The notes under the pieces were generated by a model. That model ran no database searches and was not told the DNA's origin. It worked only from the letters and a program-made list of their open reading frames with translations. A DNA stretch of 64,000 bases from positions 2,108,001 to 2,172,000 of the forward strand of contig NZ_VFOL01000001.1 of the NCBI RefSeq assembly GCF_006716065.1. The letters run 5' to 3'. Position 1 is the stretch's first letter. Every line of letters begins with the position of its first letter. Source of the stretch: Salinispora arenicola. GTDB taxonomy: Bacteria; Actinomycetota; Actinomycetes; Mycobacteriales; Micromonosporaceae. The position numbers and the translations under genes are program-made. Below, in pieces: positions 28,554 to 36,804 of this stretch.

Positions 28554-30668
28554 TCAGCTGCCGATCGGACCGCCGTCCAGGCGCCAGGTGACCACTACGC
28601 CCGGCTTGGCGTAGTCGCCGTCAGGCCAGTTGGAGGCCGGGTTCTCCACCGAGGCACCGGAGATCTCGCCCGGGTGCTGAACGGCAACGAAGAGTGACCG
28701 GTTGTCCCCGGTGATGAACGGGCCGCAGGTTTCCGCGCCGACCGGCACGGTGAGGAACTGCCGCAGGTAGCCCCGGTCCTTGCCCTCGATCGGCGTGGCG
28801 AAGAGGCCGTCGTTGCTGCCCAGTCCGTTGCCGTCGGTGGAGATCCAGAGGTTGCCGGTAGCGTCGAACGCGAGGTTGTCCGGGCAGGAGATCGGGGAGA
28901 CCTTCTCCTTGTCGTACCCGGCGAAGTAGGTGGACGTGTCCTCGGGGTCACCGGCGACGATGGGGAGCGACCAGTTGAACCGCTCGGCGGAGTTGTCGCC
29001 GTGCTTTTCGACCAGCTCCAGCACGTGGCCGTGCCGGTTGGCGTTACGCGGGTTCGCCTCATCCGCCTTCGGGTTGTTGTCGACCCCACGCCTGGAGTTG
29101 TTGGTGAGCGCCACATACACCTTGCCGGTGTGCAGACTCGGCTCGACGTCCTCGGGGCGGTCCATCTTGGTCGCGCCGACCTGGTCACCGGCGAGCCGGG
29201 TGAAGGTGAGCACCTCGGCGGCGGTCATACCCTCGACGTACGAGTGGTCGCCGCTGACCAACTTGATCCACCGGCCCCTGCCGTTGAACGCGCCGTCGCT
29301 GGGGAGCTCGCCGGAGCCGTCGATCTCGTCGGCGCTGGTGTATTCGAGCTTGGCGACATAGAGGGTGCCCGACTCCAGCAGGGTCAGGTTGTGCTCGCGG
29401 GCGCGCCAGGAATTGCCCTTCTTGAACTTCTTCTCCGACACGAACTTGTAGAGGTAGTCGAACCGCTCGTCGTCGCCCATGTACGCGACCACGTGTCCGC
29501 TCTTCGCCACGATGACGTTCGCGCCCTCGTGCTTGAACCGGCCCAGCGCGGTGTGCTTGCGCGGCCGGCTGTCCGGGTCGTACGGGTCGATCTCGACGAC
29601 CCAGCCGAAGCGGTGCGCCTCGTTCGGGTGCCGGGTCAGGTCGAAGCGCTCGTCGGCACGGTCCCACTTGCGGTTGCCGCCCGGGTAACGGGTGGTGGTG
29701 TTGATGCCGTACCGGGCCAGTTTCGGCTTCAGCTCCTCCGGGGCGCCGTCACCGCCGACGAAGTACTGGTTGAAGTTCTCCTCGCCGGAGAGCACGGTGC
29801 CCCACGGGGTCACCCCGCCGGCGCAGTTGTTCAGCGTGCCGATGACCGTGCGCCCCTTCCGGTCGGCGGCGGTGCGCATCAAGGGCGTTCCGGCGGCCGG
29901 ACCGGTCAGCTCGAACTTGGTCTTCGAGGCGGTCACCCGACGGTTGTACTGTCGCCGGCCGGACCTGACCGGACGCCACTCGCCGGTGCCCCGGACCCGT
30001 TCCAACTCCACCACGGACATTCCGTGCGCGGCCATCGCGACCTTGAGCTGCTCAACACTGAGCGAGTCCACGTCGGTGAAGCCGGGGAACATCAGGTTCT
30101 CGTCGGTGTACTCGTGGTTGACCACGAGGAGGGCGCCCTTCCGGCCCAGCGGCAGCACACCGACGAAGTCGTTGTTGTAGCCGAACTGCTGGGCCTGCGC
30201 CTTGGCCGTCTGCCGGTGCAGGTCGAACTCGGGTGCGCCCGGCACCACCTCGTCGCCCCAGCGGATGACCACCGAGTGGTCGTAGCCGTTCGGGACGATG
30301 AAGCTGTCCAGGGTGTTCGGCGGGACCGGCTTGAAGGTCAGCTTCCCGTTGCCGACGCCCCCGGAAGGGGCGGCGAACTCGGTTGCCTCCGGCGTCACCG
30401 AGGTGGACGGCGCCGCCGAGGCGGCGCCGCCGCCGGCCAGCGCGCCAGCACCGCCGAAGCCCAGGACCAGCGCACCGACCGCGCCGGCGCGGACCATGCC
30501 GCGACGGGACACCTCGGCGTCCACCAGGTCGCCGAAGTAGGTGTTGTCCGAGGTGTTGGGCACCGGGTGGTCACAGGCGTTACCGCACCGGTATAGACAG
30601 GTCATGGCGTCACGACTGCCGTGGCGGATGGAGCCGAGCAGCGGGAGCAGCCGAGGACGGTCGCTCAT
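28554..30668 (-). CDS. phoX: PhoX-type alkaline phosphatase (DUF839), Tat-exported
   Basis: This 704-residue protein belongs to the PhoX family of secreted, calcium/iron-dependent phosphatases. The N-terminus carries a Tat signal (SRRGMVRAG followed by a hydrophobic alanine/glycine run near residues 55-85), and the family core includes LGFGGAG, SGEENFNQYF and AYMGDDERFDYLYKFV. The ATG at 30668 was chosen over a 17-residue extension because AGGAGG lies upstream. PHO-box-like repeats about 100 bp upstream suggest phosphate-starvation control by PhoP. Confidence 0.88.
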   Translation of the reverse strand: MSDRPRLLPLLGSIRHGSRDAMTCLYRCGNACDHPVPNTSDNTYFGDLVDAEVSRRGMVRAGAVGALVLGFGGAGALAGGGAASAAPSTSVTPEATEFAAPSGGVGNGKLTFKPVPPNTLDSFIVPNGYDHSVVIRWGDEVVPGAPEFDLHRQTAKAQAQQFGYNNDFVGVLPLGRKGALLVVNHEYTDENLMFPGFTDVDSLSVEQLKVAMAAHGMSVVELERVRGTGEWRPVRSGRRQYNRRVTASKTKFELTGPAAGTPLMRTAADRKGRTVIGTLNNCAGGVTPWGTVLSGEENFNQYFVGGDGAPEELKPKLARYGINTTTRYPGGNRKWDRADERFDLTRHPNEAHRFGWVVEIDPYDPDSRPRKHTALGRFKHEGANVIVAKSGHVVAYMGDDERFDYLYKFVSEKKFKKGNSWRAREHNLTLLESGTLYVAKLEYTSADEIDGSGELPSDGAFNGRGRWIKLVSGDHSYVEGMTAAEVLTFTRLAGDQVGATKMDRPEDVEPSLHTGKVYVALTNNSRRGVDNNPKADEANPRNANRHGHVLELVEKHGDNSAERFNWSLPIVAGDPEDTSTYFAGYDKEKVSPISCPDNLAFDATGNLWISTDGNGLGSNDGLFATPIEGKDRGYLRQFLTVPVGAETCGPFITGDNRSLFVAVQHPGEISGASVENPASNWPDGDYAKPGVVVTWRLDGGPIGS

Positions 30669-30765
30669 GTGGAGGAGCCTCCTGATTCCGATGGCGCACG
30701 CCTGGTCAGCGGATGGCATGCGTACCCGCCGGAGGTTAGGAGGAGCCGATTACCACCAGCGTGCA

Positions 30766-30787
30766 GCAATATGAACCGAAGCTGAAC
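30766..30787 (-). promoter_or_regulatory. PHO-box-like direct repeat upstream of phoX
   Basis: Read on the minus strand there are two adjacent 11-bp units, GTTCAGCTTCG and GTTCATATTGC, matching the GTTCA-led 11-bp direct repeats bound by PhoP in Streptomyces. They lie about 100 bp before the phoX start. Confidence 0.6.
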
Positions 30788-30924
30788 TCATTCACCTGCA
30801 GGGCAGGGGTCACCACCGCGACCCACGGCTGAACCGATCGGGGCGGGCACCCGTATGTTCGTGCGAGGACCGCCGGACGACTCGCCGAGAGCAAGGAAAC
30901 GCCATCAGCGATCACGACGCCGAT

Positions 30925-31422
30925 TTGCTCCGCGCCCTGCACGACGAGCACGCGGACGCGCTGTACGCGCACGCCCTGCGCCTGGTCAACGGGGACCGGC
31001 AGCGGGCCGAGGACCTGGTGCAGGAGACACTGTTGCGAGCCTGGCGGCATCCTGAGTCGCTCGACCCGCGTCGTGGCTCGGTCCGTGGCTGGCTCTTCAC
31101 CACCGCCCGCAACCTGGCGATTGATGCGTGGCGTCGCCGCTCCGTACGGGTCGGCGAGGTCTACACCGACGAACTGCCCGAGCCGCCGGAGGCGGTGGAC
31201 GAGGCCGAACGTGCGGTCGAGGCGTGGACGGTCGCCGAGGCGCTGAACCGACTCAGCCCCACCCATCGTGAGGTTCTGGTGGAGTGCTTCTATCAGGGCC
31301 GGTCGGTGGCTGAGGCCGCCGCGCGGCTCGGGATTCCGCCGGGCACTGTGAAGTCCCGTACGCACTACGCCCTGCGCTCACTACGGTTGGTTCTGGCCGA
31401 AATGGGGGTGATGGCCGGATGA
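30925..31422 (+). CDS. ECF sigma factor (SigL-like)
   Basis: This protein of about 165 residues has sigma region 2 (LYAHALRLVNGDRQRAEDLV, then QETLLRAWRHPE) and region 4 (RLSPTHREVLVECFYQGRSV, then AEAAARLGIPPGTVKSRT). The start is doubtful. The listed TTG at 30925 has no ribosome-binding site, whereas AAGGA at 30893-30897 is well spaced for the in-frame ATC at 30904, which would add ISDHDAD. It overlaps its anti-sigma gene by 4 bp. The pair resembles mycobacterial SigL/RslA. Confidence 0.85.
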   Translation: MLRALHDEHADALYAHALRLVNGDRQRAEDLVQETLLRAWRHPESLDPRRGSVRGWLFTTARNLAIDAWRRRSVRVGEVYTDELPEPPEAVDEAERAVEAWTVAEALNRLSPTHREVLVECFYQGRSVAEAAARLGIPPGTVKSRTHYALRSLRLVLAEMGVMAG

Positions 31423-32111
31423 CCCGGTGTGAGTTCGCGCACGACGACGGCGTGTACGTGCTGGGTGCGCTGGCCCCGGCGCAGCGGGCGGCGTACGAGC
31501 GGCACCTTGCCGGCTGCACCGAGTGCGGGCATGCGGTCGCGGAGATCGCTGTGCTGCCCGGGCTGCTCGGCCGGCTCGACCCCGCAGACCTGGACCGATT
31601 CCTGCCGCCGCCGGCGGACTCCCGGCTGCTTGGCCTGCTCGCCGCCGCGGGTGAGCACCGGCACCGTGAACGCCGCGCCACCCGCCGTCGGTACGCCCGC
31701 ACCACCCTCGCCGCGGCCGCGGTGGCGCTGGTTGTCGGTCTCGGTACGGCCGCCGTGTGGCCCGAACAGCCGACCACCGACCCGGCAGGTGGTGTGGAGA
31801 TGGTCGCGATGCGGCCGGTCGCCGGGGCGGTTCCGGTGTACGCCGAGATCGGCCTCGTCGGTACCGCCTGGGGCACCAGGGTGGCCATGCGCTGCGGCTA
31901 CAACGCCGGCACGGGGTACGACGGGGCGCGCCCATTCCGGCTGGTCGCGCACGGCCCGGACGGGGCGACCGAGCAACTCGGCTCGTGGCTCGCCGCCCCC
32001 GGCGACGACCTGCGGATCAGCGGTGCCACCCGGTTCACCGACGCCGAACTGGTCCGGCTGGAACTGGTCCGGCTCGACGGCACCACGATCCTGGCCTACG
32101 ACGTCCCCTGA
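31419..32111 (+). CDS. Zinc-containing anti-sigma factor (RslA-like)
   Basis: The 230-residue membrane protein has an N-terminal zinc anti-sigma domain, with HLAGCTECG giving the HxxxCxxC motif near residues 30-37 and upstream VYVLGALAPAQR. A single transmembrane helix follows (around residues 90-108), then an extracellular domain ending in an Ig-like segment. It should hold the sigma factor encoded just upstream until an envelope or redox signal releases it. It is translationally coupled to that gene. Confidence 0.88.
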   Translation: MTRCEFAHDDGVYVLGALAPAQRAAYERHLAGCTECGHAVAEIAVLPGLLGRLDPADLDRFLPPPADSRLLGLLAAAGEHRHRERRATRRRYARTTLAAAAVALVVGLGTAAVWPEQPTTDPAGGVEMVAMRPVAGAVPVYAEIGLVGTAWGTRVAMRCGYNAGTGYDGARPFRLVAHGPDGATEQLGSWLAAPGDDLRISGATRFTDAELVRLELVRLDGTTILAYDVP

Positions 32112-32182
32112 CCCGCACCCACGATCGGCCTGCGGGGTGGGTGCCCCGCGCTACGTGGCCTCGGGGTGTCGGGCCAGCCGGG

Positions 32183-32569
32183 CTAGTCGCGGTCGAGGAC
32201 GGCCCCGAGGACCCAGGTGACGATACCGACGAGCAACGCACCGAGGACCGCTGCCGGCCAGAACCCGTCCACGTTGAATGGCAGCCCGACCTCACCGGCG
32301 ATCCAACTGGTCAGCAGGAACAGTAGTCCGTTGACGACCAGCGCGATCAACCCGAGGGTGAGGAGATAGAGGCCGCAGCCCACGGTCCTGATGATCGGCT
32401 GGAGCACCGCGTTGACGACGCCGAAGATCGCGGCGACGAGAATCAGTGTGGTCACCGTCTCGGTAGCCGATTGCGCATCCAGTGTGATGCCCGGAATCAG
32501 GAGCGTGGCCAGCCAGAAGGCAACCGCTGTGGTGCCCAACCGGATCAGGAGCCCTTTCAGGAAGCCCAT
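32183..32569 (-). CDS. Phage-holin-family (mycobacteriophage holin superfamily IV-like) small membrane protein
   Basis: This 128-residue protein has four hydrophobic helices (AFWLATLLIPGITL, LILVAAIFGVVNAVL, LTLGLIALVVNGLLFLL, AAVLGALLVGIVTWVLG). It belongs to a chromosomal family annotated as phage holin but not linked to any phage genes here, so its role is unknown. The ATG at 32569 starts the homologous region; a longer frame to 32920 lies over eccE. Confidence 0.8.
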   Translation of the reverse strand: MGFLKGLLIRLGTTAVAFWLATLLIPGITLDAQSATETVTTLILVAAIFGVVNAVLQPIIRTVGCGLYLLTLGLIALVVNGLLFLLTSWIAGEVGLPFNVDGFWPAAVLGALLVGIVTWVLGAVLDRD

Positions 32570-32652
32570 GGCGGAGAATGCTGCCACGGACCGTTGTCTT
32601 GCGGAAGCCTCGGGTCCGATCTTCTGCGGCACCCAGGCCCCTGATCTGCCCT

Positions 32653-34539
32653 TCAGTGGCGATTGGGTGGGCCTACCAGCCGCATCTCGAGCGGCGACGG
32701 CGTCAGGCGCGCCCAGCGCAGGGCCCGGCGGTTGACCACGGCAACCATGTCCTGTCGCATGCGGGTGAGCCATTCGGCGGACGGGCCGAGCCCCAGCGCG
32801 TTGCCGGCCAGCGCCGCCTCGGTGGAATCGAGCGGCTGGAACACGGCCAGGTCGGCGTGGCCGAGTGTCGCGACGTCGGCGGAGGTCAGCTCGTCGCGGA
32901 GGAGCAGCGTGGCCTGCCATGGCGGGCCTGGTTGCTCCGGGGCAGCGCCGACCGGACCCGTGTCGACGACCAGCAGCAGAGGGTGCAGCGGTGACCCCGA
33001 AGCGTCGTTGGTCGGCCCGCTCGGGGGCAGTAGCCGTGGGACCTCCCCACCCGGAGCGCCGACGGCACGCAGGAACGGTTCCCAGGAGGTGGGGCGGGTG
33101 GTCCGCACCGCTACCCGGGCGCCGAGTGCCATCGCCCGCAGGACAAGTGTCTGGCCCGCGCGGAGTCCACCGACGAGCACGACTCGGGTGCCCTCCGGAC
33201 GGAACAGCCGAACCGTCACGGCGGACCCGTGCCGATTGACGCCCACCAACAGGCCGGCGTCGCCGATGGTCAGCTCCGGCGCCGCGGGGCCGGGCCGGCC
33301 CCGACCGGGCAGGGCGAGCGGGACGGTGGCGGCGAGTCCACCGAGCTGGTCCCCGTCGAGCCGCCGCACCTCGCCACCCGCCTCGTCGACTGTGCGCCGC
33401 ACCATCCGAGTGGCTGCCGCGAGTTCAGCCGGGGCGGTGGCGGCCAATCGCACGGCCAGTTCGGAGCGGGCGGTACCGGGCCGCGGGCCGGCGGCGAGGG
33501 CGACCGTGACGGCGGTGGCCGGCACGGCGAGGAGCCGGGACACCAGCTGACGCCCTCCCGCGGAGCGGGGGTCGGGCCACCGGTCGAGGTGGAAGCTGGC
33601 CTGGAGCAGGTGGCGCCCGTGCAGGGCCGACCAGGTCTCCCGCACCGGCCCGGCCTCGTGGTGTGCCAACTCGGCCAGGGCCGCCAGCGCCGCGGGCTTC
33701 CCCAGCGGACGGCTGGACAGTGGCCGGAGTCGGCGGACGATCCGGCGTATCGTGCCGGCCAGGGCATGTCGCAGCTCGGCCGGGGAGGCGCCGTCGACGC
33801 GAAGCACCCGGACGGCGAGCACCGCCCGTTCGTGGCCACCCAGTCGCCCCTCGGTGAGCTGCCGGTACGACGTGGCGATCGCCGCGCCGCCGAGGGCCAC
33901 CGCGGGGGCGGTCGTCCTGCTCAGCAGGAGCTGCACCCGGATCGGCGGTCCGTGCGGCGTGCCGGCCGAGAGCAGGGTGGCCGGCGGCGGCAGCGAGCGT
34001 GCCTCGTCGCCGATCAGTTCGGACGGGTCGGTGATCTCCAGTAGGGCCACCAGGCCGGTGGCGTCGTCCAGCACGGCCGCCGGCGCATCGGCCAGCTCGG
34101 CGGGTCGGAGCACGGCACCTGGGTCGAGCCGGTCCAGCAGGGCGGCTGAGCCGACGTCCGCGGGCCGAGTCCGCCGCCGGAACGCGTAGGCGACAGCGGT
34201 GCCGATCCACTCGACCAGCCAGCGGTCCCGCACCCGTGCCCCGGCCAGGGTTGCCAGGAGCGCGGCCACGGCCAGGCCGATCAGCATCGCGGGCATTGCC
34301 TGCCCCAGGGCCACGACCGCGATTACGACCGCCAGTTGGAGGACGACCACTTGGCCGGCCCGAATTCGACCGTCCGGCAACCGGTGGCGCACCCGCCACT
34401 GGGGTGGCAGGACGATGCCCGCCCCACTGCTCGGGCTGCCGGTGGACCGATCGTCGCCGGGATCGTCTGTGCGCCGTGGCCCTGGTGACGAGTCGGGTGG
34501 GATGGCCGATGCCCGGTCGGTCAGGTCGGTCGCCGGCAC
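32653..34539 (-). CDS. eccE: Type VII secretion protein EccE
   Basis: This 628-residue protein is a component of the ESX (type VII) membrane complex. Two N-terminal hydrophobic helices (VVLQLAVVIAVVALG, LIGLAVAALLATLAG near residues 55-90) precede a large domain characteristic of EccE, including the TRPADVGSAALLDRLDPGAV segment and GLRAGQTLVLRAMALGARVA. The GTG at 34539 is preferred since GCGGAGGAGG lies 4-7 bases upstream; the frame runs further to 34758. It is longer than mycobacterial EccE (400-540). It is divergent from two WXG100 genes. Confidence 0.82.
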   Translation of the reverse strand: MPATDLTDRASAIPPDSSPGPRRTDDPGDDRSTGSPSSGAGIVLPPQWRVRHRLPDGRIRAGQVVVLQLAVVIAVVALGQAMPAMLIGLAVAALLATLAGARVRDRWLVEWIGTAVAYAFRRRTRPADVGSAALLDRLDPGAVLRPAELADAPAAVLDDATGLVALLEITDPSELIGDEARSLPPPATLLSAGTPHGPPIRVQLLLSRTTAPAVALGGAAIATSYRQLTEGRLGGHERAVLAVRVLRVDGASPAELRHALAGTIRRIVRRLRPLSSRPLGKPAALAALAELAHHEAGPVRETWSALHGRHLLQASFHLDRWPDPRSAGGRQLVSRLLAVPATAVTVALAAGPRPGTARSELAVRLAATAPAELAAATRMVRRTVDEAGGEVRRLDGDQLGGLAATVPLALPGRGRPGPAAPELTIGDAGLLVGVNRHGSAVTVRLFRPEGTRVVLVGGLRAGQTLVLRAMALGARVAVRTTRPTSWEPFLRAVGAPGGEVPRLLPPSGPTNDASGSPLHPLLLVVDTGPVGAAPEQPGPPWQATLLLRDELTSADVATLGHADLAVFQPLDSTEAALAGNALGLGPSAEWLTRMRQDMVAVVNRRALRWARLTPSPLEMRLVGPPNRH

Positions 34540-34773
34540 CGTGCCTCCTCCGCTGTCACCCACCGCGACATGGCTGCGGCCAATCGTAACGGCCAGGGTG
34601 ACGTGTCGGCCGCCCGCAGGTGGTCCACTGAGGAACAAGCGGGGTAGCAGAACCGGTGCCGTGCGGATACCGTCAGCGACTAGTCGCCGATCGGCGACTC
34701 TCAGGCGACCGCGCCTGGCGTGTGGTGCGAGCCCGGCTACGCGCCGGTGACCAGCCACAACCTATGAGACGAG

Positions 34774-35103
34774 GTGACATCCGGAGTGTCCCAAACCCAG
34801 GCGGACACCGCGGTGATGGAGCAGACCGCCGCGAGGTTCGAGCAGGTCGACCAGGAACTGCACAGCATGTTGAGTGGCCTGATGGCCCAGCTGGAGGTGT
34901 TGCGGCAGGCTTGGCGTGGTGCCGGTGGCCGGTCGTTCGAGCAGGTGAAACAGCAGTGGGCCCTGGACCAGAGGAGGTTGCAGGAGGCGCTGCGGGAAAC
35001 CGCTGCGGCGGTCCGTACCTCCGGTCAGGGCTACGGTACGACGGACATGGCGGCCTCCGAGCGCGTGTCCAGAGCCCATCGCCCCATCGAACTGCCGCTC
35101 TGA
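34774..35103 (+). CDS. WXG100 family type VII secretion target (EsxB-like)
   Basis: This 109-residue helical-hairpin protein has the turn motif WRG (AWRGAGGRSFEQVKQQW) between two amphipathic helices. WXG100 proteins are exported as dimers by ESX systems. The start could be GTG 34774 or GTG 34786; neither has ideal ribosome-binding site spacing. It is followed after 15 bases by a second WXG100 gene, the usual EsxB/EsxA pairing. Confidence 0.85.
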   Translation: MTSGVSQTQADTAVMEQTAARFEQVDQELHSMLSGLMAQLEVLRQAWRGAGGRSFEQVKQQWALDQRRLQEALRETAAAVRTSGQGYGTTDMAASERVSRAHRPIELPL

Positions 35104-35118
35104 CGGAGGAGGAAGGCA

Positions 35119-35412
35119 ATGGACAACGGACTCCTGGTCGTCAACTTCGCCGCCCTGCAGCAGGCCAGCGCTGACATTCAGCGAGCGCTGAACACGCTTG
35201 GCGCGCAGCTCGACCAGCTTGAAACCGATGCCGCCCCACTGGTTGCCACGTGGACCGGCGAAGCCCAAACGGCGTACGAGGCGCGGCAGGCACAGTGGCG
35301 GTCAGCCTCGACGAGCCTCGAGACGATGCTTCGCGACATCAAGCTCGCGGTGGACGACTCAGCGGCCGACTATCTCGACACCGAGAAGCGGAACACCAGC
35401 CGCTTCCAGTGA
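35119..35412 (+). CDS. WXG100 family type VII secretion target (EsxA-like)
   Basis: This 97-residue protein has WTG in the turn (TWTGEAQTAYEARQAQW) and ends with a YLDTE segment that fits the C-terminal YxxxD/E export signal. ATG 35119 follows GGAGGAGG. It is likely the heterodimer partner of the upstream protein and a substrate of the ESX system to which EccE and the mycosin belong. Confidence 0.88.
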   Translation: MDNGLLVVNFAALQQASADIQRALNTLGAQLDQLETDAAPLVATWTGEAQTAYEARQAQWRSASTSLETMLRDIKLAVDDSAADYLDTEKRNTSRFQ

Positions 35413-35413
35413 G

Positions 35414-35440
35414 GGCGCCGCCTGCCGGGGAGGCGGCGCC
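35414..35440. terminator. Hairpin between the converging esx and mycP genes
   Basis: GGCGCCGCCT at 35414-35423 pairs perfectly with AGGCGGCGCC at 35431-35440 (7-base loop). It lies directly after the WXG100 stop and serves both directions. Confidence 0.7.
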
Positions 35441-35466
35441 TCGCCATACCCACCATGCGCGGGACA

Positions 35467-36663
35467 TCACGCCGGAGGCCGCCAGCGACGGCGGATGCCG
35501 CGCGGCAGCACGAGGGCGAGCAGCACCGCCACCGTGACCAACGCCCCGCCCACCAGGGCCACCACCAGCGCCCGATCCTGGGCCGCCGCCCGACGGGCCT
35601 GTTCGGCGATCCGGTCCGGGTCGACCCGGTCGTCGAGCAGCGCGGTGGCCGGTCGGGCCGGCGCCGCCGCACCCCCGCTCTCGGTGAGCGCCCGATACGG
35701 GTTCAGCACGCCCGCGCCGTATCCGCCCCCGGGGGCGGGATCGGTGCTGACCAGGATTCGTCGTACCACCTGCTCCGCCGTCAGCTCCGGCCGGTGCCCG
35801 CGCAGCAGGGCGGCGGTGGCCGCCACGAAGGGCGCCGCGTAGCTGGTGCCCTCGGCCCGGTGGTGCCCCTGGCCGGGCGCGGCGGTCACCACGTCGGCAC
35901 CGGGCGCTACCAGATCCACCTCCGGACCGTCCTGGGAGAAGGAGGCGCGCACCCCGTCCGCACCGATCGCGCCCACCCCCAGCACCCCGTCGTACGCGGC
36001 CGGGTAGGAGCGGGGGTCGCCCTGGTCGTGGAGGTTGCCGGCGGCTGCCACCACGACCACGTCCCGGGCCAGCGCGTGGGCGATGGCCGCCCGCACGGCC
36101 GGGGCGTCGACGTGCAGCACGACGGAGAGGTTGAGCACCTCGGCGCCGTTGTCGACCGCCCATCGGATCGCCGCGGCGAAGTCGGCCACGCCCACCGTGC
36201 GTCCGGACTGTCGCCCGTCGACCACCTGCTGTTCGCTGACGCGTACCGGCAGGATCCGGGCCTGCGGCGCGAGGCCGTGGAAGGCCACCCCATCGTGGCG
36301 CGCGGCCACGATGATGCTCGCCACGCCCGTGCCGTGTCCGGCGCAGTCCCGGGTGCCGTCCCCGCCGGGATCGAGCAGGTCCGCGCCGGGGAGAACTCGA
36401 CCGGCGAGTTGTGGGTGCGAGCGGTCCACCCCGGAGTCGACCACCGCGATGGTCACCCCTGCCCCGGTGGCGAGGGACAGTAGCTGTTCCGACGCGTAAC
36501 GCTGCTGCGGCCACGGCATGGTGGCGATCGGGGGAGCCGGGGCGAGGGGGGACGCGCACCGCGGTGTCGCGCCTGCGGGGGCGGCGGTCAACGACGACAC
36601 CACGGCGGTCAGCATCGCCGCCGAAACAGCGGCGAGGAGGGGGCGGGGCAGGCTTCGTAACAT
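35467..36663 (-). CDS. mycP: Type VII secretion-associated serine protease, mycosin
   Basis: This 398-residue subtilisin-like protease is membrane anchored outside the cell and is a core part of ESX systems. It has a signal peptide, the catalytic Asp in VVDSGVD, His in GHGTGVAS, the oxyanion Asn in AAAGN and Ser in GTSYAAPF. A C-terminal helix (ALVTVAVLLALVLP) is followed by a basic end. The ATG at 36663 was chosen because CGGAGG precedes it; the frame continues to 36714. Confidence 0.93.
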   Translation of the reverse strand: MLRSLPRPLLAAVSAAMLTAVVSSLTAAPAGATPRCASPLAPAPPIATMPWPQQRYASEQLLSLATGAGVTIAVVDSGVDRSHPQLAGRVLPGADLLDPGGDGTRDCAGHGTGVASIIVAARHDGVAFHGLAPQARILPVRVSEQQVVDGRQSGRTVGVADFAAAIRWAVDNGAEVLNLSVVLHVDAPAVRAAIAHALARDVVVVAAAGNLHDQGDPRSYPAAYDGVLGVGAIGADGVRASFSQDGPEVDLVAPGADVVTAAPGQGHHRAEGTSYAAPFVAATAALLRGHRPELTAEQVVRRILVSTDPAPGGGYGAGVLNPYRALTESGGAAAPARPATALLDDRVDPDRIAEQARRAAAQDRALVVALVGGALVTVAVLLALVLPRGIRRRWRPPA

Positions 36664-36804
36664 CGACCGCCTCCGTATCGTGTCGACTTTGGAACAGGAT
36701 GTTACCGCTCGCAATGATCTGGGATGGCCAGGCCATTATGATCTTGTGGCACCTTGTAGGTTGTACCCAATACGCGTGCTCTGTCGCCGGGAGGAGGGCT
36801 GGCT

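Noticed and set aside
29001..30596. 531-codon plus-strand frame over phoX
   Set aside because: It is a shadow of the PhoX gene; composition is Val/Glu/Gly/Arg with no motif or ribosome-binding site.
32183..32569. Prophage remnant because of the holin-like gene
   Set aside because: No other phage gene is nearby, and this family is common as a stand-alone chromosomal membrane protein.
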